The position numbers and the translations under genes were made by a program. From assembly GCA_027328425.1 (NCBI GenBank), contig DAHVUT010000003.1:1-38041 (forward strand): a stretch of 38,041 nt of DNA. Direction: 5' to 3'. The notes below the pieces were generated by a model. It worked only from the letters and a program-made list of their open reading frames with translations, was not told the DNA's origin and did no database searches. Source of the DNA: Microcaldota archaeon. Its GTDB lineage: Archaea; Micrarchaeota; Micrarchaeia; Micrarchaeales; CABMGC01. This document shows positions 22,358-30,637 of this stretch, in pieces (the stretch's first letter is position 1; every line of letters begins with the position of its first letter).

Positions 22358-22657
22358 CTAGGCGCTTGGGGCTTCGCTTGTGGGTTCTCCTATCGCGAAC
22401 CTTGTCCTAACGTCAGTCACCCTGACCGTCAGCTTGTCACCTGGTTTTGCACCCTTCACAAAGATGACGAAACCGTCCTTCTTTGCTATGCCGTCTCCTC
22501 TGGAAGCAGCGCCTTCTATGCTTACCTCCAGAACATCCCCGACCTTCACGGGCTTGGGAAGGAAATAGTTAGGGTTCATGCCCCTCCTTTCTCCTCTGTC
22601 TCCCCTGTCTCCTCTGCCTCTCCTTTCATATCCGCTTCCTCCATCTTCGTCTGACAT
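22358..22657 (-). CDS. TRAM-domain RNA-binding protein with Arg-rich tail
   Basis: The 99-residue protein ends in a TRAM domain (about residues 37-93: VKVGDVLEVSIEGAASRGDG, then DGFVIFVKGAKPGDKLTVRV). Free-standing archaeal TRAM proteins bind RNA and can act as RNA chaperones. The N-terminus is acidic, then an RRGRGDRGDRGERRG stretch, an RGG-like disordered arm that may add RNA binding. An ATG at 22702 exists, but a TATA-like box (TTTAAATAG, about 22711-22719) lies only about 10 nt upstream of it. The ATG at 22657 is therefore the better start. It is a single-gene unit. Confidence 0.85.
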   Translation of the reverse strand: MSDEDGGSGYERRGRGDRGDRGERRGMNPNYFLPKPVKVGDVLEVSIEGAASRGDGIAKKDGFVIFVKGAKPGDKLTVRVTDVRTRFAIGEPTSEAPSA

Positions 22658-22725
22658 TTCATACTTCTCTGCAGTTTTAAAGACTGCAGGGAAATTAGGC
22701 ATTTACCACTATTTAAATCTATGTT

Positions 22726-23310
22726 TCACGACAGCGCTCTCCTCCTTGCCAAGACCATGACCACAAGGAAAGCCGCGCCGACCGCAATGGTTGCAGGATA
22801 GAGCGCGGTGATTATGCTGACCGATTGCAGCGCAAAGAGCGATATCCCGAACGACACTGCGCTGAATGCGAACACGCTCACCGCTTCCTCGTTGGGCTTC
22901 GCGTATGCCTTCCGCAGGGTGGGTACGAGACCCAGTACATCCACGCACGTCAGCAGCACTACACTCCATAGCGGATCTGCGGTTATTGTCCACAGCACTA
23001 TGCCGGCGAATGCTGCAACAAGGCTCGCCTCGTCAACCCTAGTTATGTGCTTCTCGCCCACGAACAAGGCAATAACAAAAATTACAACATTCAGCACTGC
23101 TGGCGCGCCCACAGCCCATGTCCCCGCTCCACCACCCTTGCTTGCTGCAGCGAAGAAGATTACAAATTGCACAATGCCCCAGATTAGCCATGAGAATGCA
23201 TGCGGCTTTATCTGCTTCCTGATTATGTCAATGAAGTACGGCGCATAGCCTGCCAGCCCGACAAGCACGGCTATTGCGCCAAGCACAATCTGGTATTCCG
23301 GAAGTGTCAT
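22726..23310 (-). CDS. PQ-loop/SWEET-like membrane protein
   Basis: This 194-residue integral membrane protein has about six or seven hydrophobic segments and two similar halves. The first half contains VGLAGYAPYFIDIIRKQIKPHAFSW, the second VDVLGLVPTLRKAYAKPNEEAVSVF; both resemble the PQ-loop/SWEET repeat (P-Q-like turn, then a K-P-x-x-x-S-x motif). Family members transport small molecules or sugars, but substrate is unknown. It has its own short upstream gap; the HAD gene ends 36 nt before its start on the same strand. Confidence 0.65.
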   Translation of the reverse strand: MTLPEYQIVLGAIAVLVGLAGYAPYFIDIIRKQIKPHAFSWLIWGIVQFVIFFAAASKGGGAGTWAVGAPAVLNVVIFVIALFVGEKHITRVDEASLVAAFAGIVLWTITADPLWSVVLLTCVDVLGLVPTLRKAYAKPNEEAVSVFAFSAVSFGISLFALQSVSIITALYPATIAVGAAFLVVMVLARRRALS

Positions 23311-23346
23311 CGTTACACCTGCTATGCGGCCTGTGGCCCGTACGGC

Positions 23347-23982
23347 TCATGGGCGGTTTAGAGCCTCGGCAAAGGAACGCATGTCCTCGAACACATACCT
23401 CGGCTTCTCCCTTTCCAGAGCGGCAGAGGAATCTATGCCGTCGGCAATGGCGCACGCATCCATGCCGGCCAGCCTGGCAGTTATCACGTCGCTCGCCATG
23501 TCGCACACGTACAGGCACCGCTTCCTGGGAACCCTAAACCTACTTGCCACTGCCAACAAGCCAATCGGATTGGGCTTGTAGTAGCCTATCGACTGCGCAC
23601 TGAGCACGAAGTCCATGTGTTCAGCAACCCTGAGCTGCCGCACCTCCTTGAACAGTCTGTAGTACCTGGAATCGCTGAATATCGCCAGCTTCTTGCTGCG
23701 CCTCTTAAGGAGCGCCAGGACGCTATCGCTGCCATCCTTGAGCACCGGCTTGAAGAGCGCACAATAGGCGTCGCCCAGCACCGAATAGAGCCTGCCCGTC
23801 TCTGTGGCCATGGCCATGCTGCGGGGCAAGGGCGCATTCTGTTTTACTGGCCTGAGCCGCCTCGCAAGGCGTAGCCTGTCCTCCCTCTTCCTAAGCTGAT
23901 CTAAGGCTACGAGCGGCGTGGAAGTGACCAGCGTACCGTCCCAGTCGAATATGAAGACGTCGTAAGCGTTGAGGATGCGCAT
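23347..23982 (-). CDS. HAD-superfamily phosphatase
   Basis: This 211-residue hydrolase has the HAD motifs: FDWDGTL (motif I, nucleophilic Asp at about residue 13), LAIFSDSR (motif II, serine near 105), a lysine in YYKPNP (motif III, about 141), and CDMASDVITARLAGMDA (motif IV, about 165-180). The cap region is helical and basic. It is phosphoglycolate phosphatase-like, but specificity cannot be set. I choose the ATG at 23982 over an earlier TTG because the family core begins nearby and the TATA-like run TTTTTATTCG (about 24003-24012) suits a leaderless mRNA. Confidence 0.85.
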   Translation of the reverse strand: MRILNAYDVFIFDWDGTLVTSTPLVALDQLRKREDRLRLARRLRPVKQNAPLPRSMAMATETGRLYSVLGDAYCALFKPVLKDGSDSVLALLKRRSKKLAIFSDSRYYRLFKEVRQLRVAEHMDFVLSAQSIGYYKPNPIGLLAVASRFRVPRKRCLYVCDMASDVITARLAGMDACAIADGIDSSAALEREKPRYVFEDMRSFAEALNRP

Positions 23983-24093
23983 ACGCTTATAATAATGCTC
24001 AGCGAATAAAAAGCTGCGTGATGACAAAGGTGATCGCCGAGCTATTGCGATGACGAAAGATAGGCGGTCTGATATTGTTTCGCTGTGTTTTTG

Positions 24094-24966
24094 ATGCTTG
24101 GGAACGGTGGTGTGCTCCAGAAGCTTAGGAAGAGCTCTATCTCAGTCACAGATATAGCGAACCAGTTCTGGTGCGAACGCCAGATGGAGTACAACTACCT
24201 CTACGGAAGGAAGTACACGAAGTATATGGAGCGCGGCAAACAGCTCCATGAGATGCTGCAGAATGAAGTGTACGTGCCGCTCACAATCGAACCAGTGACG
24301 TACGCTGACGTGATGTACAAGATCTCTTACGAGAACTATGGCTCGCTGCTCTCGCTGGTGCAGAAAGGGGTCTGCAGGGAGCTGTCGGTGCACGGCTCGG
24401 TGAATGGCTACAAGATATCGGGCAAGATAGACGAAATGCGGGTCGAAGCCGGCAGGTCGGTGGTGGTAGAGAGGAAGACGACAGATGCGAAGAGGCAGCT
24501 CAGCGAGGCATACACCAGGCCGCACCGCGTACAGGTGATGCTATACAGAAAGATGCTCGGGGACATAAAGAGCGGGGCGTACGGGCACCCCAACTTCGTC
24601 AAGTCATACGGCATAAGCCACGACGGCATATCCGACACGTTCAAGCGCGAGCTCAGGGCCATGGGCGTGAAGGAGGAGCTGCTGGATGCGTATTCAATCT
24701 CGGGCCTGGTTTTCGATATGTTCCGCAAGATACCCGAATTGAGCGACAAGTTGGAGATAATATACATGGACCGCTTCAGCGGCAAGGAAATAAGCAGTAT
24801 AAAAATAGATTACGATGCAAGTATGATGCAGGGAATGCTTATGCAGGCCATGGGCTTCTGGAGGGGCGAACGCCATGCGGAGCCGGTGCCGGAGACCGAG
24901 AAATGGAAGTGCAACTTCTGCAAGTTCTTCGGCAACGAGTGCAAGGCGTGGTGGAAGGGCGAGTAG
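24094..24966 (+). CDS. Cas4/EXO5-like iron-sulfur nuclease
   Basis: This protein of about 290 residues is a PD-(D/E)xK (RecB-like) nuclease with an iron-sulfur cluster. The first cysteine is in FWCERQ near residue 27. The nuclease motifs follow: GKQLHEML, GKIDEMR (Asp), VVVERKTTD (E-x-K) and HRVQVMLYRKML (Q-x3-Y). The other three cysteines are in CNFC and FGNEC near the C-terminus (about 278-288). This arrangement is that of Cas4 and EXO5, which process single-stranded DNA ends. No CRISPR array or other cas gene is present, so a repair role is likelier. AlaRS begins 1 nt after its stop. Confidence 0.83.
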   Translation: MLGNGGVLQKLRKSSISVTDIANQFWCERQMEYNYLYGRKYTKYMERGKQLHEMLQNEVYVPLTIEPVTYADVMYKISYENYGSLLSLVQKGVCRELSVHGSVNGYKISGKIDEMRVEAGRSVVVERKTTDAKRQLSEAYTRPHRVQVMLYRKMLGDIKSGAYGHPNFVKSYGISHDGISDTFKRELRAMGVKEELLDAYSISGLVFDMFRKIPELSDKLEIIYMDRFSGKEISSIKIDYDASMMQGMLMQAMGFWRGERHAEPVPETEKWKCNFCKFFGNECKAWWKGE

Positions 24967-24967
24967 C

Positions 24968-27640
24968 ATGCTCAACATAGACCCAAAAAAGATCAGCAAG
25001 CCATTGCTGCGCTCCGAGTTCGGCAGGAACCCGAAAGACTATTACTTTACCGAGCTTTTCGAGGAGAAGGGGTTCATAAGGCAGCAATGCAGCGTCTGCG
25101 GCAAGCGGTTTTGGGCGATCAACAAGACCAACGATTGCGGCGACGCAGAGCACACGCCCTATTCCTTCTTCAAGGAGAAGCCCACCAAGATAAGCTACAC
25201 AGACTTCTGGAAGAAATTCTCCGGCTTCTTCAAGAGGAACGGCCACACCATAGTGAAAAGATATCCTATAGTAAGCAGATGGAGACCTGACCTCTACTTT
25301 ACTATAGCTGGCATACAGGACTTCCAGAGGGTAGAGAATGGCGCCATGAGCTTCGAGTACGGTGCTAATCCGCTCCTCGTGCCCCAACCGTGCGTGAGGT
25401 TCAACGACATAGAGAACGTTGGCGTCACGGGCAAGCACTTCACCACGTTCGTCATGGCCAACCAAACATCGTTCGACTACCCAAAACACGGCTATTGGAG
25501 GGACAGGACGATAGAGCTGAACTTCAGGTTTCTCACCAGCGTGATGGGCATCGAGCCTGACGAAATAAAATACACGGAAGACGTATGGGGAATGCCAGAC
25601 TTCTCAGAGTTCGGGCCCAGCATAGAATTCTTTTCCAAGGGTGCGGAGCTCGGCAACAACGTTTTCACCCAGTTCGAGCTCGTAGACGGGAAGGTACAGG
25701 AACTTGCTGGCAAGGTGGTCGACACGGGCTGGGGCTTCGAGCGAAATTTCTGGTTCTACACTGGAATGAGTACGGCCTACGAGGCTGTCTTCGGACCCGC
25801 ATTGGAGAAGACACACGGTGACTTCGCCACAGAATTCGACACCGAGTTCTATGCGAGGTTCGCAAAGTACGGCGGCATGCTTGACATAAGCGAGGTCAAG
25901 GACATAGAGGCCGCCGAGGCCAGGGTGCTCAAGATGGCCAAGATATCGCAGCACGAGTATGAGAGTATGATAAAGCCGGTGCAAGCGGCGTACGCTCTCC
26001 TCGACCATGTGCGCACACTGCTGTTCGCCGTAACCGACGGTTCGCTGCCCTCGAACGTAGGCGGCGGGTACAACCTGCGCGTGCTGCTGCGCCGCTCCTT
26101 AGATTTCATAGACGAATACGGATTTAGGATAGACATAAGGCAGCTCGCCGACATCATAGCGGATGAGTTCAAGCCTATGTACCCCGAACTTTCCACGAAG
26201 CTGGACATTTTCGAGAAAGTGGTGAAAGTGGAACGCGTGAGATATGAGCGCGCAAGGGACGGGGCAAGGCATGCGGTGGAGGTGCTGCTGGACAAGGGCA
26301 AGAGCATAAGCAAGTCGGAACTCAGGACACTGTACGAGAGCAAAGGAGCGACCCCAGAGCTCATATCCAAGGTGGCTGCAGAAAAGAAGGTGAAAGTAGA
26401 GCTGCCGGAGGGCACCTACACTGATATGGTGAAGGGAGATATGGCCGCAAAGGAGAAGCAGGACAGGATAGATGTGTCGCTGCCCAAGAACCTGCCCCCT
26501 ACAAAGAAGCTCTACTACAGTTTCACACTAAAGTCGAAATCGAAGGTGCTTTTCTCGAAGGCCAACTATTTCGTGCTTGACAAGACGCCGTTCTACCCGG
26601 AGGGCGGAGGTCAGGTATCCGACACTGGCACGGTCGATGGCAAGAAGGTGACAGATGTACAGAGAATCGGCAACGTCATAGTGCACTTCACCGAGAAGAG
26701 CACTGGAATGAAGAAGGGCAGGACCGTAGACGCGGTAGTGGACGGAGAGCGGAGGAACGCCATAATAGCCCACCACACGGCGACGCACTTGATAAGCGCG
26801 GCGGCAAGGAAGGTACTGGGCGAGCACGCCTGGCAGGAGGGCGCCAAGAAGGAGGCGCACAAGGCGCACATAGACATAGCGCACTACGAAAGGCTGAGCG
26901 AGCATGACGCCACTGCTATAGAGGGCACTGTAAACGCATGGCTCTTCAACGGCATAAAGGTGAATGCGGACGAACTGACCAGAGGGCAGGCAGAGGGCAG
27001 GTACGGCTTTGCCATATACCAGGGCCACGGCGCGCCTGCGAAGCGCATGCGCATAATAACGATAAGGGACAGGGAGGGCAAGCTCATAGACGCCGAAGCG
27101 TGCGGGGGCATACACGCAGTAGGCAGGGAGAGCCTGCTCGGCATAGTGCACATAACGGGCACGTACAGGATAAGCGACGGTGTGGATAGGATAGAGTTCG
27201 TGGCCGGACCTGCTGCGCTGAAGAAATTCGAGGCTATGCATGGCCAGATAGACAGCATGTCGAAGTCACTGAATGTGGAGCCGGGCGCGTTGCCCGCTCG
27301 CGTTGATGAGATGCAGAAGGAGCTCAGGGAGATGCACAAGGCAAGCTCCAGGGAGAGCGAGACGCTCGTGACAAGCATAGCGGCCGCCATACCCGACGAG
27401 GAGCTGGTGGAGAAAGAGCTTGATGTGGACAGGAAGATGATGATAAAGATAGCCGACCTGCTGGTCAAGAGGAACGAGAGCAGCACTGTGCTGCTCCGCA
27501 ACAAGGAGGGCAACGTGGTGTGCATGTCGGGAGTTTCGGCGAAGAGGAGCGCTGTGGAGTTCATGAACAAGAAACTCGATGGAATCAAGTTCAATGGTGG
27601 CGGTTCGGGAAAATTCGCCGAAGCGAAGATACAGGCGTAG
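24968..27640 (+). CDS. alaS: alanyl-tRNA synthetase (archaeal type)
   Basis: AlaRS charges tRNA-Ala and edits mischarged Ser and Gly. At 890 residues it has the archaeal form, with a zinc-binding insertion (CSVCGKRFWA near residues 39-48) preceding the class II core (SRWRPDLYFTIAGIQDF; GWGFERN). The editing-domain motif HHTATH is near 601-606 and a further zinc ligand in CGGIH near 711. The C-Ala domain ends in NGGGSGKFAEAKIQ. The ATG at 24968 is preferred over an earlier frame inside the nuclease gene. It is the middle gene of the nuclease-alaS-carS operon. Confidence 0.96.
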   Translation: MLNIDPKKISKPLLRSEFGRNPKDYYFTELFEEKGFIRQQCSVCGKRFWAINKTNDCGDAEHTPYSFFKEKPTKISYTDFWKKFSGFFKRNGHTIVKRYPIVSRWRPDLYFTIAGIQDFQRVENGAMSFEYGANPLLVPQPCVRFNDIENVGVTGKHFTTFVMANQTSFDYPKHGYWRDRTIELNFRFLTSVMGIEPDEIKYTEDVWGMPDFSEFGPSIEFFSKGAELGNNVFTQFELVDGKVQELAGKVVDTGWGFERNFWFYTGMSTAYEAVFGPALEKTHGDFATEFDTEFYARFAKYGGMLDISEVKDIEAAEARVLKMAKISQHEYESMIKPVQAAYALLDHVRTLLFAVTDGSLPSNVGGGYNLRVLLRRSLDFIDEYGFRIDIRQLADIIADEFKPMYPELSTKLDIFEKVVKVERVRYERARDGARHAVEVLLDKGKSISKSELRTLYESKGATPELISKVAAEKKVKVELPEGTYTDMVKGDMAAKEKQDRIDVSLPKNLPPTKKLYYSFTLKSKSKVLFSKANYFVLDKTPFYPEGGGQVSDTGTVDGKKVTDVQRIGNVIVHFTEKSTGMKKGRTVDAVVDGERRNAIIAHHTATHLISAAARKVLGEHAWQEGAKKEAHKAHIDIAHYERLSEHDATAIEGTVNAWLFNGIKVNADELTRGQAEGRYGFAIYQGHGAPAKRMRIITIRDREGKLIDAEACGGIHAVGRESLLGIVHITGTYRISDGVDRIEFVAGPAALKKFEAMHGQIDSMSKSLNVEPGALPARVDEMQKELREMHKASSRESETLVTSIAAAIPDEELVEKELDVDRKMMIKIADLLVKRNESSTVLLRNKEGNVVCMSGVSAKRSAVEFMNKKLDGIKFNGGGSGKFAEAKIQA

Positions 27641-27657
27641 CTGCGATTGGTGGTCCC

Positions 27658-28167
27658 ATGGTCACGAACCTGTTGTACTCGCTCATCGTCTACCCGATTC
27701 TGTTCATACTCCCGGCGTGGATCGCGAACGGCACGCCGGTGCTCTTCTCGGGCAGGCAGCCGCTTGACTTCGGGAGAAGATTGGACGGCAGGCGCATTTT
27801 CGGCGACCATAAGACTGTACGCGGCACCGCCGCTGGCACAATCGGAGGCTTTGTAATAGCTGGCCTGGAATACTCACTCATCGGCTCCCCGCTCGCGCTA
27901 GGAGCCATGCTCACAGTAGGAGCCATAGCGGGCGACCTCTTCGGCAGCTTCGTGAAAAGGCGTGCTGGAGCGAAGGAGGGATCCAACATACCCATAATGG
28001 ACCAATACCTTTTCCTCGTCTTCGCCCTGCTCTTCGCCCTGCCCGTTGGCCTTTCCTATTTTCCCTCACCAATAGGGTTGGTTGTGATAATAGCGCTGAC
28101 AGGAGTGCTCCACAGGCTCACCAACGTCGTAGCGCACAAGGCAAGGCTCAAGGATGTGCCGTGGTAG
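27658..28167 (+). CDS. carS: CDP-archaeol synthase
   Basis: CarS activates the ether lipid precursor with CTP to give CDP-archaeol, a step in archaeal membrane lipid synthesis. The 169-residue protein has several transmembrane helices and the family signatures: PAWIANGTPVLF, the polar run FGRRLDGRRIFGDHKTVRGT, the glycine-rich GAIAGDLFGSFVKRRAGAKEGS and IPIMDQ. GGTGGT ends 3 nt before the ATG, a good Shine-Dalgarno. It is co-transcribed with alaS and overlaps the end of the convergent hypothetical gene by 20 nt. Confidence 0.92.
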   Translation: MVTNLLYSLIVYPILFILPAWIANGTPVLFSGRQPLDFGRRLDGRRIFGDHKTVRGTAAGTIGGFVIAGLEYSLIGSPLALGAMLTVGAIAGDLFGSFVKRRAGAKEGSNIPIMDQYLFLVFALLFALPVGLSYFPSPIGLVVIIALTGVLHRLTNVVAHKARLKDVPW

Positions 28168-28726
28168 ACGCTTCGATCAGCTCCAATGCTCTCTTGATTA
28201 TGCTCTTTTCCTGATCTGTGAACACCCCTTCATTCTCCAGTTCCTTGCTTGTGGCAAGATAGGCGAGCACTTCCTTCCTCTCAGAGATGCCCCTGGAGGC
28301 TGTGCTTGCGAGCAACATGGCCGACTCGGGCTCGCGCAATTCCTTCTCCGCATCCATGAGCCAGGCGCCGCACACGTCGCTGTACCTGTAAAGCAATGCG
28401 ATTTGCTTGAGGGCGAGCAGGAACTGCTGGAGTTCGTCTATGCGTGCCCTGTCTTTCTCGCCTATACTCGCTGCCTCTATGTACTCTGCAAACTGCTTCT
28501 CCATGCGCTCGCGCTCCTGGACGAGCTGGCCAAGGAAGTACATGTCTTTCTCCTGCTGCGACGTCGCCTCATTCACGCTGACAGGCTCACCCTCAAGCGA
28601 CAACCTCTTCTTCTTGATCTGCTCGTGTACGGTGCGTATCGCTTGCGACAGCAGCTCATCCCTGGCCTTGGATAGTATGCCGTCGCACACAAGCCATGCC
28701 GGCATGGTGTCATTTTCTGTTTGCAT
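28148..28726 (-). CDS. hypothetical helical protein
   Basis: This protein of 192 residues is almost entirely helical and charged, with probable coiled-coil stretches around ARDELLSQAIRTVHEQIKKK and the following EKDMYFLGQLVQERERMEKQF, and a C-terminal helical domain. It has no recognised motif. The ATG at 28726 is preferred over an upstream frame because a TATA-like box (TTTAAA, 28751-28756) lies 25-30 nt before it, giving a leaderless transcript, and because the extra N-terminal residues would fall in non-coding sequence. It is transcribed divergently from the RNA candidate upstream of metG. Confidence 0.66.
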   Translation of the reverse strand: MQTENDTMPAWLVCDGILSKARDELLSQAIRTVHEQIKKKRLSLEGEPVSVNEATSQQEKDMYFLGQLVQERERMEKQFAEYIEAASIGEKDRARIDELQQFLLALKQIALLYRYSDVCGAWLMDAEKELREPESAMLLASTASRGISERKEVLAYLATSKELENEGVFTDQEKSIIKRALELIEASTTAHP

Positions 28727-28747
28727 GCAGTTGTTTAGGAACCTCAA

Positions 28748-28757
28748 ACCTTTAAAC
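28748..28757 (-). promoter_or_regulatory. TATA-like box for the helical hypothetical
   Basis: The minus strand reads CGTTTAAAGG, centred about 26 nt upstream of the ATG at 28726. Confidence 0.5.
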
Positions 28758-28814
28758 GCATCCGGGAAACACGTTATAACCAGGTTATGAATGATATCAG
28801 CGAAATTCGTTAAG

Positions 28815-28822
28815 TATTTAAA
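28815..28822 (+). promoter_or_regulatory. TATA-like box for the RNA candidate upstream of metG
   Basis: TATTTAAA predicts a transcription start near 28841-28845, exactly where a nested inverted repeat begins. It is separate from the metG promoter at about 28947. Confidence 0.5.
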
Positions 28823-28840
28823 CCTGTCATGCACAAATTT

Positions 28841-28939
28841 GTCTCGCGTGTTAGGTGCTATTTTAGATCCCCACCCACCACACCTAACACCCACTTCTGC
28901 TTAACAGCGAGAGCATGCACATAAGCGGCAGCCATGCTC
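28841..28939 (+). ncRNA. candidate structured small RNA or metG leader
   Basis: Three perfect inverted repeats occur in a row. TCTCGC (28842-28847) pairs with GCGAGA (28907-28912), enclosing GTTAGGTG (28850-28857) with CACCTAAC (28881-28888). GAGCATG (28911-28917) pairs with CATGCTC (28933-28939), followed by a T-rich run. A TATA-like box sits about 26 nt before the first stem. The loop of the second stem is unusually C-rich. It could be a small RNA of about 75-100 nt or an attenuator-like leader of metG. It does not fold as a tRNA and no known family is recognised. Confidence 0.45.
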
Positions 28940-28946
28940 GGCTCAC

Positions 28947-28958
28947 TTTTAAATTATT
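28947..28958 (+). promoter_or_regulatory. TATA-like box for metG
   Basis: TTTTAAATTATT is centred about 38 nt upstream of the metG ATG at 28990, predicting a leader of about 12 nt. Confidence 0.55.
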
Positions 28959-28989
28959 GTACGTGAATAATCAGCTAACAGGTTGTAGA

Positions 28990-30636
28990 ATGGCCAGGGT
29001 AATCGTCACATCCGCACTGCCGTACGCCTACTCGATGCCGCATCTCGGCAACTTTGTGGGTTCTGTGCTTCCGGCCGATGTCTACTACAAGTACCTGCGC
29101 ATGAAGGGCGACGACGCCATATTCATCTGCGGCTCGGACCAGCACGGCACTCCAATCGAGCTTGCAGCTTTGCAGAAAGGAGTGGCGCCGGAACAGCTCG
29201 CGGATGAGATGCACGCAGCGATAAAGTCGCTTTACGACAAGTACGAATGCGGTTTCACCCACTACGGCAAGACGCACACACCGGAGAACAAGGAAGTGGT
29301 CTACAGCGTCTTCAATGAGCTCTACAGGAACGGCTACATACTCGAGACAGAGGACATGCAGGCGTACTGCAACGTGGACAAGCGCTTCCTGCCAGACAGG
29401 TTCATACAGGGCACATGCCCCTATTGCCACACCAAGAATGCACGCGGGGACCAGTGCGACAACTGCGGCAGGCTGCTCGAGCCAGGCCAGATCATAGATC
29501 CTTTCTGCGTGGTGTGCGGCAAAAGCGACATATCTTTCGTGAAGTCGAAGAACCTGGCCCTCGATCTCACCAAACTCCAGGATAAGATAAAGGCATTCAT
29601 AAAGGAGAACTCGAAGAACAACTGGAGCAAAGATGCAGTAAACAAGTCACTGAGCATGATAAAGCAGGGGCTCAAACCAAGGGATATAACCAGGAATATG
29701 AAATGGGGTTTCCCGGTGCCGCTCGCCGGCTACGAAAATGCGACTCTGTACGTATGGTTCGACGCTGTTCTAGGGTATATAGGCATAACGAAGGAGTGGG
29801 ATCCAAAGAGGTGGCGCGACTACTGGCAGAACGAGCACACGCAGTTGGTGCAGTTCATGGGCAAAGACAACACCATATTCCACAGCATAATGTGGCCAGC
29901 GATGCTCATAGGCTCAAATCTCGGCTTTGTGCTGCCCTACACGCTCAAAATATCGCAGCACCTTACATCCAAGGAGGTGAAGTTCTCTAAGAGCAAAGGG
30001 GTCGGCCTTAACATGAGGAATGCGCTTGAGATAATGCCGGCAGACTGCTGGAGGTTCGCGCTCATGCACTCCGCACCGGAGAACGCAGACAGCGAGTTCA
30101 CCAAGGAGGTGCTCGAAGAGACGGTTAACACCATACTGAATGATAAGATAGGCAACTTTGTCCAGCGCACGCTCAAGCTGGCGCTGGCGAACAAGGCGCT
30201 TGTCGAGGGCGGGGTTGTGCCGAGCTCTGAAAAGAAAGTGGCGGTGGAATTGGAGCGGTACGCCGATGCTTTCGACTCGCTGCAGTTCAAGAAGGCGGTA
30301 GCCGCACTGGTGGGCCTCGCTGAACAGGGCAATAGGATAATGAGCGACAGGGAGCCGTGGCTCCTTGCCAAGGCTGCGAAGAATGACGCTAAAGCTGCAA
30401 AAGAGGCGAAGGACGTGCTATCGAGCCTGATTGCGATAACGTATGCGCTCGGCGTCATGCTGCACCCGTTCACACCTGAGGCGAGCAAGAAGCTACTTGC
30501 CCATTTCAAGGTAGGCGGAGAACCTACGCTTGCGCTGCTCGGCAAGACAATAGAGCTAGACATAGAAAAGGAGCCGCATCCGCTATTCGCGAAGCTTACA
30601 CAGAAAGAGCTCGAGAAGCTGCAGAAGTACGCATAG
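28990..30636 (+). CDS. metG: methionyl-tRNA synthetase
   Basis: MetRS charges initiator and elongator tRNA-Met. The 548-residue class I enzyme begins MARVIVTSALPYAYSMPHLGN, with the HIGH-type element HLGN at residues 18-21. A connective-peptide insert carries two zinc knuckles (CPYC...CDNC and CVVC near 137-180), and the KMSKS-type loop is KFSKSKG near 330-336. A helical anticodon-binding domain follows. The C-terminal EMAP-like tRNA-binding domain seen in many MetRS is absent, but a free-standing copy is encoded at 35121. I choose the ATG at 28990; an in-frame ATG at 28915 lies in the structured upstream region. Confidence 0.96.
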   Translation: MARVIVTSALPYAYSMPHLGNFVGSVLPADVYYKYLRMKGDDAIFICGSDQHGTPIELAALQKGVAPEQLADEMHAAIKSLYDKYECGFTHYGKTHTPENKEVVYSVFNELYRNGYILETEDMQAYCNVDKRFLPDRFIQGTCPYCHTKNARGDQCDNCGRLLEPGQIIDPFCVVCGKSDISFVKSKNLALDLTKLQDKIKAFIKENSKNNWSKDAVNKSLSMIKQGLKPRDITRNMKWGFPVPLAGYENATLYVWFDAVLGYIGITKEWDPKRWRDYWQNEHTQLVQFMGKDNTIFHSIMWPAMLIGSNLGFVLPYTLKISQHLTSKEVKFSKSKGVGLNMRNALEIMPADCWRFALMHSAPENADSEFTKEVLEETVNTILNDKIGNFVQRTLKLALANKALVEGGVVPSSEKKVAVELERYADAFDSLQFKKAVAALVGLAEQGNRIMSDREPWLLAKAAKNDAKAAKEAKDVLSSLIAITYALGVMLHPFTPEASKKLLAHFKVGGEPTLALLGKTIELDIEKEPHPLFAKLTQKELEKLQKYA

Positions 30637-30637
30637 C

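Noticed and set aside
24094-24966. Cas4-like gene as sign of a CRISPR-Cas locus
   Set aside because: No repeat array, cas1 or cas2 is visible in the window; the family also includes repair nucleases.
26528-27810. Long minus-strand ORFs opposite alaS
   Set aside because: They are mirror frames of a GC-rich coding gene with no start signals or recognised domains.
28841-28914. A tRNA-sized unit with paired ends
   Set aside because: No T-arm, no GGTTC-type loop and no anticodon arm can be formed, so it is not a tRNA.
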